From NCBI GenBank assembly GCA_013397455.1, contig VYZB01000171.1, positions 1,447,252 to 1,511,251 on the forward strand: 64,000 nt of DNA, read 5' to 3'. The notes below the pieces were generated by a model. That model had not been told where the DNA came from. It worked only from the letters and a program-made list of their open reading frames with translations, and searched no databases. Positions 26,933 through 36,675 of this stretch are shown here, one piece after another (position 1 is the stretch's first letter; each line of letters starts with the position of its first letter). The DNA is from Crotophaga sulcirostris (taxonomy: Eukaryota > Chordata > Aves > Cuculiformes > Crotophagidae). The position numbers were made by a program, and so were the translations under genes.

Positions 26933-27309
26933 ATTTAATAGACACCGATAATCAGGTCATTTTCAGAAGGTTCACCGTTCACCAGGAATGATTTACTAAT
27001 TTACAGCATGCTGATTGTTGTATTCGTAAGCACACCAGGTGATCCAAGTCACTTTTCCTGGCAGGCAAGAAGTTGTTTTTTCATAATGAGTTAGCTGCTA
27101 CAAGGTACAAGTAGTAGTAGCCAAATTCAACAAGAAATATATGATTTTTTAAGCACTGCTTTGGAGAGTGCAGACTAGGGAATGAGTAGCTGCATACCAT
27201 GTTGTACTATATAGAAAAACCTATTCCCTATGTCATTTAGATTCCGAAGTTTCATAATGCTTCTCCCCAATTCACCTACATTCCCACCTCGGCTTCTGGT
27301 ATGAGTATG

Positions 27310-27590
27310 CTCCGGCGTTCAAATAAACGTTCTCCTAAGCAGACTCACAGGCAACAGATTCTTCCCTCTTGATGTCCAGCGTAACTTCATGCTGAAGTTA
27401 GAATCTGAGGTTTTGCAAAGCAGACTCACGGGCATCAGAGCTTATCAAATAAATAATTTAATAGACAGATATAGCCACAGGCCCAACTCAGGGGAGACAG
27501 ACTGAATCCGAAGACAGGGGCCAACATGAACTAAGAAATCCCTGGGCAATTATACCCTTACAGACTATTTACCTACCCCCTCACACGATG
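27310..27590 (-). mobile_element. Possible endogenous retrovirus LTR, minus orientation
   Basis: On the minus strand the order is a purine-rich patch (GAGGGGGTAGG), a TG start, a TATA-like GGGTATAATTG, a CT/G-rich stretch, an ATTAAA signal followed by ATTTATTTGATAAGC, and then GTGAGTCTGCTTTGCA. This is the usual order of polypurine tract, U3/TATA, poly(A) signal and U5. A 20-base motif (T/C variants of TGCCCGTGAGTCTGCTT) recurs about 78 bp further on. Neither LTR end nor a target-site duplication was proven. Confidence 0.35.
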
Positions 27591-27632
27591 CTTCAGTCCA
27601 CTGGTAGGTCTGAGGTTCCTCATTGGATTCCT

Positions 27633-27896
27633 TCACTGTCTTCCAGACAGGTTGTTAATCTGTATGGTGCAGCTGGTGTTGATGATCTGAATCCTTGAAC
27701 CCTTTCTGTTTTCCCTGGGTTTCATTTTTCCTGCAGGCCTTGTTTTAAATGCTCCTGTTTTGGTTAAATGCAGGAGGTTGGACTGGGAGGCAGAACCCGT
27801 CAGCCACAGACACCAAGTTATGTTGTAAGGTGCAATGCCACCAGTGAAGAATGGCTGTAGAGATAGCATAGCCAAAGGTTGCTTTCCAACACCCAC
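27633..27896 (-). pseudogene. Possible degraded retroviral env-like fragment
   Basis: An 87-codon minus-strand open frame lying just 5' of the LTR-like segment, where env would sit. It has two N-glycosylation sequons (NIT and NTS), a PYNITW string and a hydrophobic start, which are features common in retroviral surface proteins. No fusion peptide, CX6CC motif or transmembrane segment is present. If it is env-derived it is a small broken remnant. Chance is a real alternative. Confidence 0.25.
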
Positions 27897-27929
27897 CTTG
27901 AGACCTGGAACTGCAGAAGGACATTTCAG
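27865..27929. repeat. 63-65 bp direct repeat, copy 1
   Basis: Shares AGCATAG, CAAAGGTTGCTTTCCAACAC and CCACCTTGAGACCTGGAA with 28,594-28,656, with only about three differences. The similarity is high enough to suggest a fairly recent local duplication. Confidence 0.85.
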
Positions 27930-28593
27930 GTCACGCTGGGCAGCTGTGGAAGCTGCCAGCTATGGAGTTCCATCTGGCCCAGTCCCCACCTCTTCAAACG
28001 CAAGGAGATAGCTAGCAAGGCACTGCAACTTTGACAAGCCACTCTTCACAAACACGCCAAAGCACACTTGGCAAAAACAGACTGAAAGAACGTTCTACCT
28101 GCTCTCTGAGTGATCACCCTTCACCCACTTGTGCATGTTAGTGGATGTCTGGGCTCTAAAACCAAGATGGTCTTTGGAAGTCATCAAAGGTATCTTCAAA
28201 CAGGATATTAGACTCATTTTTAACACCCTTGAGAAGGAAAGCTCTGTCAAGGAGCAACATTATACTCCCAATAAAGGCCCAGGACTTAAACCACAGTATC
28301 CTTGCATAGGTATCATTGCCCAGGAGTGCCTTTGTTCTGGGTCCCTCCGCAAGCAGTCACCCAGTCTGGGCTGACTTTGTGTCAGAACCTAGAGCTTGAA
28401 CAACCATCAGAATAGACAGTTTCCTGCTGCAACCCAGTCCAGGCTATGGCCACCGGTTATGGCCCTTCCTCACCCTCAGGACCTCAGACCTTGTCTGACT
28501 TCTCTCCCACATATTCCTAAAGAAAAACACGCACGAGAAACAAGATGGGTCAAGAACAAAACCTGTGAACCTCAGTGTGGCATGAAGTGGAAC

Positions 28594-28656
28594 AGCATAG
28601 TCAAAGGTTGCTTTCCAACACCCACCTTGAGACCTGGAAGTGCAGAAGGACATTCC
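28594..28656. repeat. 63-65 bp direct repeat, copy 2
   Basis: Second copy of the block at 27,865-27,929, same orientation, 729 bp away. Flanks on both sides diverge quickly. Confidence 0.85.
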
Positions 28657-29720
28657 AACTATCAGGCCAGCAAGGTGTGTTACAGCTCAACAGAGGTCTG
28701 TGACAGAGCTGTGAGGCACTTGTGGACAAGGCTGCCCTCAACTTTATTTCTAAGCCCTGGCACTAAGCTTCACTTGTGCTCTAGAGACCTCTTGAGAAAG
28801 ACCAGTCTGAAGGCTATAATTCAGCCTGAAGGCTAGAGTTTTGGGTCAGATAAGGTAGAAAACTGGCAACTATTACAATTGCTTAGCCCTTAAGAGGAAA
28901 AGCAGCAAAGCTGAGAAGAGGTTTGGTCTGCCTGGCTCTTCTTAGTCCTCTGGCAAACAAATGAGCCTGCCCTAAGGCTAAGGTTAAACCAAAGGAGGGG
29001 ATAAGGAGTTGCACAGACAGAATGTGGGCATCTCCTGCATTTCAGAAGTGATTTGCCAGGTGACTAGAGAAGAAGGGCTGGCTGGAGCAGCTGCTGGTCT
29101 ACATTTACAAGGGGACATGAAGCATGAGGTTTCAGCACACTGAGCCCCAGCAGCACGAATCATACGTGACTTCAGAAGGTTGCTGCATAAGTTGGTGAGG
29201 ACATCAGCCTCTGCGTATTTCTGGAAAAACCAAGAATGTAGGGCTGGAGGAAACGCTTACTCAGTTAAATGACTTGGCTACATTTGCTTCTGAGAATAAA
29301 AATGAGAGTTCATGGAATTATTGATATGGTCATTTGGAGCCAGGATGACACCAGTTTGTAAAGGTAGTAGCTTATGTAACTTGAGAAGAGGTGGTGATAG
29401 GAGCCAGTTAAGTACATATACATTGTCCAAGCTGTGATGGGTACCTGCTTAACTACCCTTAGGACTAAGAGGCAAGAGAGGCAGGGCAAGTGACTTCTAG
29501 GCTAAATGAAGGCATTTGTCATTTCTCCTACACCTAAACATACCCACCCAGGTTGAGCCAGAGAAGTGCTTAAGCCTTTCAGAACTTTTTAATTCTGGGT
29601 AAAGAAAGTTAGAGACAGCTTTCAATTAACAGCACCAGCAAATGGGAAGGGAATAAAATAACTTCTTTATTCTATAATTGCTACGATGTTAATAGAAGTA
29701 TATTGATTGTGTTAATGACA
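28657..29720. other. Intergenic, nothing recognised
   Basis: Unassigned sequence between the duplicated block and the CR1 at 29,721. No exon, LTR landmark or RNA gene recognised. Confidence 0.55.
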
Positions 29721-29993
29721 ATCACAGATTTATTCACGTTGGAAAAGACCTCTTAAGACATCCAAGACCAACTGTCAGCAATCGACCACCATGCCTGCTA
29801 AACCACTTCCCAAAGTATTACATATACACGGTTTATGAACATCTCCAGGGATGGCAACTCCTCCACTTCCCTGGGCAGCCTGCTCCAATGCTGGACCCCT
29901 CTTTCAATTCAGTAAAGAAATTTTTCCCAATCTCCAATCTAACCCTTCCCTCAGGGAACTTCAGGCCTTTTCCTCCTGTCCTATGGCTGGTCA
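29721..29993 (-). mobile_element. CR1 LINE 3' fragment, minus orientation
   Basis: On the plus strand it reads ATCACAGATTTATTCACGTT, GGAAAAGACCTC, CATCTCCAGGGATGGCAACT, CCTGGGCAGCCTGCTCCAAT and GTAAAGAAATTTTTCCCAAT, ending at TCCTATGGCTGG. This is the reverse complement of a CR1 3' end. It is diverged and truncated. Confidence 0.92.
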
Positions 29994-31670
29994 TCTTTTA
30001 GGGGAAGGCTCTTGCCATCCAAGGAAGTTTCAGTACAGCCTGTTGCTTCCTAGAAAGCGGAGGAGGGGGAAAAAAATACACTGATGAGGAGAGGTTATTC
30101 ACCAGAAAAGTCTGGAAGGTCATTCCAAGATCATGGAAACTGTATTAAGAAATTTCACAAAATTGTCTCGCCATAGCTCCCCGTAGTTATGCCTCGCTAC
30201 CTACTAAACTACAATAGCACATATTTTACTTTAACAGTGAGTGGAGGTAGATCATCAAAAGCTTATATTGCGTTGGCACCCCATTAATTTTTAAAGAGAG
30301 GTTATTTCAGTTTCTTTGAAAAAGGTCGTAATTGCATATAATATTCAGTTAAACTAGACATGCTACAGAATATATAAACTGAAAGAACAGAAATGCAATG
30401 ATGTCCTGCTTTATTAGGATTTGGTTCTTACCTGAAGTTTTTCACCAGTTGATTAACAGCAGATCTGTCATTATGCATTGTTTACTCATTGCAGCCTTTA
30501 GAATTCAGGTTTGCTTCATAAATTTCAGTGTTGCTTTTGCTTTAAACCATTTGATACTTCACTGCTGTCCCAGGTCTGTGGTCCAGATAGCATGTGTGCT
30601 CCCTGTTAATCCCTTTTCTCCTCCTCTCTCTTTTTGAGATACTGGAAAAGACCCGCAGAACAAGCTGAAACTGCTTGCCACGGCGTTCACACAGGTAACT
30701 GCTATGGAGGGAAAGTTCTTCCACCAGTTTAGCCTTGGCTAATCCCATGGGATTAGCTGTATTCAAGAGAGAAAAGGACACTGCCCTAAAGCCACTCCTA
30801 AGCAACTCTCTCACTTCTCCCACTTTCTGTGCCCAATCAGCTTGTCTCCCTCTCAGAAAAGCCAACCCTTAGAAAAGCTCCTCAGTGTCAGAAGCTGCTT
30901 CAGGGGAAATTGAACACAGATGAGGACTATGCTGAATCATGTGGAAGCACCATTTCAGCTCTTTGCATTCTTCATGAAGAAGTCAGCATTCACCTTACAT
31001 TCACCTCTACTCCACAATCAAATGAGTCCCAAGTTCGAGTGTTGCCCCTAACTCCACTCCTCCCCAACTCTATCTGTCAGGATGCAGTGGTACATTTCAC
31101 CCATTTGAGCTGGTTTACCTGCTTCAGTAGCTAAACATAGTTTTTTTGTGAACGCCCCAACAATTAAATAGTGGCTTTGTCATGGGACTGATCTCATACA
31201 CGTTAATCACCCGGTTTCCCTCTGCAACACAGTTCTACCCTAAAAGAGGTTTCCATCTCACAAGTGAGCCCTTCACTAGTCTACAATATAAAGAAGTGCT
31301 ACTTCTGAGTCTTCCAGTTGTGCCAATTGTCCGATTGCACTGAATGTGATGTCTTAACACAGATAGCGAGAAAAGGATTTTAATTCAATGCAGGATACTC
31401 AGCAGCCTGGTTCCTTTATTTGGAAGAGGAAAACTACTCTGAATATAACTTGTGAGAAAAACAGATTTGAAAAACAGTCATTATCGCTACCTCCTCAGGA
31501 ATGTGAAAGTTTTTGTTGCAGCTCCCCCCCAGTCTAAGAAACTGGAGTGTTTAGATTGTTCTTAGATGTGTGGCTTCCCAACAGTTCATTTCAAAGTAGC
31601 TTTGCTATCTGAAGTGGGGTGAGGTAGTTTTGAATGACAGAACTGGTCTATTAGAAACGTCTATTTTTTT
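29994..31670. other. Intergenic between CR1 and the putative EEA1 3' end
   Basis: No exon or repeat family recognised. Open frames at 30,542-30,865 (minus) and 30,829-31,134 (plus) overlap at their ends, have no recognisable domain and no splice context. Confidence 0.55.
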
Positions 31671-31676
31671 TTTATT
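31671..31676 (-). promoter_or_regulatory. EEA1: Candidate distal poly(A) signal of EEA1
   Basis: Minus-strand AATAAA about 4.88 kb after the stop, followed by an A-run and then a modest U-containing stretch. It is proposed because its distance fits a long 3' UTR and because repeats reappear beyond it (CR1 at 29.7-30.0 kb). The A-run could instead cause internal priming artefacts. Confidence 0.35.
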
Positions 31677-34600
31677 GTCCTTAATCATTCCTTTAACAGG
31701 TTAGAAAACAAAAATGACATTTCAATAACATTTCAGCATAGTTTATACAGGACCGGTTGATGCTTGGTGTCATTTTCTCATCCAAATCCATAAACAGCTC
31801 CCAAATCGCAGAGTTTAGGAATTACAGTGCACGCTGGACCAAATTCTTTCACAATGTAAGGCACAACTACATGATCACATGATCACAAGTAGTAAATACA
31901 AACACTGAAAACAGAACTTAAGAGAACTGAACTTCAATTAAAAAGAAACAAACCCAAAACACACGCATGCCAAAAAAAAAAAATAAATCTATCTACACCT
32001 ACCAAGATGGTATGATCCAGTTTAAAAGAAGTGCAGTACTCTGTAGGTGAAATTGCAATGTAAGGGTAATATAATGCATTACCTCTAAATACTGGGTAAG
32101 AACGTAAAACCTTTTCTCTTTTTATTTTATACAATTATACAAAAATTAAGTTGCATGAGCAATATGCACATCTGCAATAATAAACAGATCATTAAAGTTC
32201 AGGAAAGAGGCAAACAAGACAATGTAATTTGTGGCACATATGCATTACAGAATATCATTCATTAAGTTCACATCTCAAGTACTGAAGATAAAACTCAACC
32301 AAATTAATGGTACATTTGGTGAATGAGGCTAGCTAGAGCCAAATGACAAAGCTGCACGAAAAACTGGTTTTACCCAGCAGTCCGTAACTATGAAAGTCTG
32401 TGGTTATGAGTTATATCCTGTTCAGCAGCTAGAGTTTGCGAGATTGGAACTACAGAAATTGAAAGAACACAACAGAGTTTGCAATAACTTGAAACTACAG
32501 GATACTTTCAAACATACATAAAAAAAAAAAAGACGTGCTTCCTTTTTGGTGATAAACTTTTGCAATTTTGGCATTCACTACAACTTTTACATAACAGGAG
32601 AGTGAGCAAACCTTATTAAACTTACCTACTGTTGGAATTTCACACTGAGAGGTAGTTTAAATGAAATCTTATGTAACGGCATCAAATGGTGGGGTTTTGT
32701 GATTTTTTTGTGAATTTTTTTTTTCTTTTCTTACAAAAGTGACAAATCCTATACAAGCAGCATTTTGGACCCATTACTATAAAAAGTTCTGGTAGTTGCT
32801 AACGCAGCGAGACATTCTTTCAAACATCCCTTCTGTGCTGGGAATCGAGCTGTAGCATGATACAATGGAGTACTTTGCCATAAAGCCAACAGCTGAAGTC
32901 TGGACCTGCCAGCATTGGCCTGTTGACATATTACGATGAACATATTTTCACAGCCCTCTTTACCCGAAAAAAGGCAAGAAATACAGGTGAATTTGGTTTT
33001 AGTTTAGGTCACAGGGGGAGGAATAATCGGAAAATACACCTACCAGGCTTCTGCTTTCATAGTAACGTTGATCCAAAAGGGTTAGCAGGGCTTCAGGAAT
33101 TCTCAAATGAGCAGATACTCCTGGATCTGCTGCACAGTGAGTGCATAGTATGTGGCACACTACAGACAAAAGGCAGAGTTTATTATCTTAACTAGTACCT
33201 ATCCTCTTTGTCATTGTGATTCGTGAGTGGCATCTAGTCCTCTATCTAAAGATGCAAAACTCTTTATTCAGTGCCCAAACAAAATTTATCCCAAAACTGA
33301 GTTTCTGTGGAGTGACTTTAAAATCCAATTATTGCTGGCTTTGTAAAGTACACCACTTAGTGCTTTTGGAGAGGCTGTGGTTGGACAATAATTTTAAAGT
33401 TATCCTAGAAGGGGTGCTGAGGTCAAGACTTCAAATATTAAGAACTGGACAACTAGCAAGATCCTTGGAAATACATAAATTTCATGTTTTATGATTTTAT
33501 AATCTTAAAATACAAAGACAACATGCGTGTGACTACAAGGTTTTTGTTGTTACACATGCTGTCAGATGATGATCACATTTTTGCTACAACAGAATTACGA
33601 GTGCAATTGTCCTTACATAGCAAGGGGCCAAATATAATACAGTGGAAGTCCAGCTGAAGATAAACTTTCTGTCCATTGATTACAGTTAACACATGCAATG
33701 CCAATAATGCCATTCTACTTACTGCAGATTATATTCAGTTAGCAAAAAGTGCATAGTGCCAATGACAGTGTTGTTTCCTAGTCCTGCAAGAGTATGAGAG
33801 TGGGAGGGGTGGTACCCGGAGGAGTGATTTATCAGTTTTAACATATACAAACCATGGTATTGTTCTTCTTAGTATAGTTTATATTCTGTTTGAAATTAAG
33901 CTCCAGCAGTTTTCTGTCTGCCACTGAGTACTGGTCATAAATTATCTTAGTTTTGCAACAAGCATTTGTTCCCTATTCGCATTGAACTGACGCTTAAAAA
34001 TCCCAAAAAGTACTTGAGTTTTCCAGGTCCATTCTTTAGGAATGTCACTTCTCCTACATCTAGCATGAGATATTCAATTGTTCTTGCTAATGTAATACAA
34101 ACACAGCAAGGTTACTTCATGCTTCTGCTTCCAAATTCCTTCTTGCTTCACTAAAAAATCTTTTCCAGTGAGGATTCACAAATAATCCTAACAGTCCCTA
34201 ACCAAAGAAAAACAGTTACTCATTGTTCTTGTGTACCTCGTGCTTCACACTCCATGGCAACTTTGGTTACTTGACACCTTCCAAAAACAGGAAAGAAAGC
34301 CCACTGCACCCTAGAGCCTCGGACTCTTGTGCTAGAGAGTGAAGTCAGCTGAAAAACGAGACCCCTCTAAACCTCTTGCCTCTGTTGGAAGTTGCAGCAG
34401 AAAATTCCTTTTCTCTCTTCATCTGCGACAACTTTTCCTACTGTGGTTCATTAATTTTATCCTCTTTGTTCAGCCTTTGCAGAAAAGGGAAGATTACTGG
34501 AGGGAAGGAATACATGGAAAGAAGAAACAACAGTGAAATACAGCCAGCTAAGATCAAAAGCCTGCAAGTGATCTCTGCAATGCTACCTGCCTCCAGAGGC

Positions 34601-36283
34601 ACTGCAGGATGGAAGTACAAAGTACGTGTTGCTGACATGAGGCTGGAGTAGAACAGCAGGATTTGGTATTTTGGAGGCAACAACCCAAAGGGTTGTGGCT
34701 GTTTGACTGCGAAGAGAGCTGATGTCTCAAAGAAGTTAATTTTAAGAAAACTCATTTAGGAAGACTCCTTGAGGCTGTAAATGTAGAACTAGACAGGCAG
34801 GCTAAGAGGGGATATGAAACATATAGATCACTGCTTCTGGACAAGAGGGATTAAGTTTTTCACATGAGAGTTAATTAAGACTAGATACGTTTCATAAAAC
34901 AGATTCTTCTTCATTCATATATAGAGTTGAAAATAAATAAAAGCAAATAAACCTGTCTAAGGATGGCTAAGCTTCCATCATTGTGACAGAATCTGATTCC
35001 TTACCTCGGCAAGAAGTAGAAGAATTCAGGACACAGTCCTTTTCTCTGAACAGCTGGTACAATTTTGTAAGACACAGAAGAGCCTGGGGTGTGGGAAATT
35101 TAATAGGATATTTAAGACAAAGGGTCCCTAAAGACTGGAAGGCATAACTCCCACTCAGAAGAAATAACCTTAATGGTTTTGAAATACCAGATACAAGGGG
35201 AAGAAAAGATAAGAGACATGCAGGTAGGAATGAAAAGGTGTAAATAAAATCCCAACCAAGAAGTCTGGAGTCTACATGAAATTTACAAGCAACGGCTGCT
35301 GCAAGTACATAAAATAAAATATGAATAAATATATAAAGACATACATATTGGCCTCCTATTTAGAGTGGTTGGGCTTATAACTAAGCCAGTAGCAGGAGAT
35401 TCACACCACCATTCTGAGCAGACTAAATCATATAAACTAACACATCATTAAAGATCCCACCCCGGTAATTGGAGCAATGGAAAACTGAGGTTCACTAGAT
35501 GCAGTAGGAGTACAGCTTCTTCCTCCAAAAACTGAGGGAAAGGATAGAAGAAAAGGTCAGATAAACTGCAGCAGTCTCAAAAATACTTTTTTTAGCAGGA
35601 TATCTAGCATGGAAGACCTGGATGTCCCTTAGAATCACAGGGACTCCTTGGGGCTTCCAGAGTACTACAGGTTACCACCAGTATTGTTTGTTTCCTTTTT
35701 AAAACCCACATATAAGGGTATCTGGAATATTAAAATCCATCCATTGAATACGTAAAAGTGAAATCAATCAATGTGGGATGGAATATTGTAATGTATCATG
35801 TAATATTCCTACACTGCCAGCTAAACATTGTCTCATTATTTGTTCACACAGTCTCTCTCAGACACACACACACACTACAATACATTATGTGTGAAGGTGT
35901 TACATATCCAAGCACTGTAGTCGGATGAGGACTTGGGTGCTGATACAACAAGTTGTAAGAGGGCAAATAAAACTGAGTTGGAGTCAAGTCCAGCTGTTAC
36001 TCTCACTGTGGAGTTTAGACTTTAAAGAGAAAAGTCCAAGAACCAGAGAGACAGAAAGAAACCAAAATCACAAGGGGTTATAAAGAACATCAGATATGCA
36101 ATCAAATGCAACAATCAGCTATGCTTTTATAGCAACATTTGATACATAAAATCCTCACAAACTTTTGCATCTTCCTTTTTCTTTGAAGGAAACAAGAATA
36201 AACTGCAATATCACATAAACGTTGTTTCTCTTGAACAAAAAAATAAAAGATAAAAAAATACATTTTTACTCCTCTGTTTAAAC

Positions 36284-36289
36284 TTTATT
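36284..36289 (-). promoter_or_regulatory. EEA1: Proximal poly(A) signal of EEA1
   Basis: Minus-strand AATAAA about 265 nt after the stop codon, preceded by a TATTTGTA context and followed within 20-50 nt by very U-rich sequence. This is the usual arrangement of hexamer, cleavage site and downstream element. Cleavage would be expected around 36,260-36,270. Confidence 0.65.
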
Positions 36290-36552
36290 TACAAATAACT
36301 CGATATTTCTAATCTAGACATAGAAGTTCTTTCCAGGATAAATGGCAATAAGCTATGGATGATTTGAGCCCATGTCTCACAAAAAAATACAATAGTTTTA
36401 CTTGGTATCAATAAACATTTTAAAATATACTAAATTTTGCCAAGTGTTACAATCATTGTCCAAACTGTTTAGTAGTCTGAGTGTTGAACGAAGTGCATCA
36501 ACAGTAATTATAGATTTTAGTGTAACATTTCATTGTCACTCACAATAACCAG

Positions 36553-36675
36553 TTATCCTTGCAAGTCATTAAAGCACGTATCACAGACCCGGACAGGCTT
36601 CTTAGAAGAAGGAGTTAAGGCATTCTTTGCTGAGCACTCGGCACAAAAGATATTTCCACACTGTCTACAGTGGTG
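36553..36675 (-). CDS. EEA1: EEA1 last coding exon w19 (residues 1067-1106, second half of FYVE, stop)
   Basis: 123 nt: 40 codons and TAA, with the stop at 36,553-36,555. Acceptor TCTTTTGCAG. Encodes [40 protein letters not shown]. The three remaining zinc pairs (CRQC, CAEC, CDTC) and the RVC motif are intact. The residue between the last two cysteines is Thr, where I recall Ala in human, a tolerated position. PI3P binding should be retained. Confidence 0.98.
   Translation of the reverse strand, partial: HHCRQCGNIFCAECSAKNALTPSSKKPVRVCDTCFNDLQG

Larger units (their letters stand above)
31671..36552 (-). other. EEA1: Probable EEA1 3' UTR (short and long forms)
   Basis: Sequence directly after the EEA1 stop. 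The first 270-290 nt to the proximal poly(A) signal near 36,284 are the most secure part. Human EEA1 mRNA has, as I recall, a UTR of several kb, and a similar length here would end near the AATAAA at 31,671-31,676. The stretch is AT-rich, has no CR1 or other interspersed repeat that I can see, and has only short meaningless open frames, as expected of a long UTR. Further AATAAA candidates on the minus strand are at 33,263-33,268 and 32,121-32,126. A short CA microsatellite lies at 35,861-35,876. The distal limit is inference. Confidence 0.55.

Noticed and set aside
28396..28836. 146-residue plus-strand open frame
   Set aside because: It runs straight through the 63-bp duplicated block, has no recognisable domain and no splice or promoter context. 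It is more likely chance openness in repeat-derived DNA.
31030..31045. GTTCGAGT, resembling a tRNA B-box
   Set aside because: No A-box at the right distance and no cloverleaf pairing around it.
35861..35876. CA-repeat considered as a notable satellite
   Set aside because: Only seven to eight units; ordinary microsatellite.
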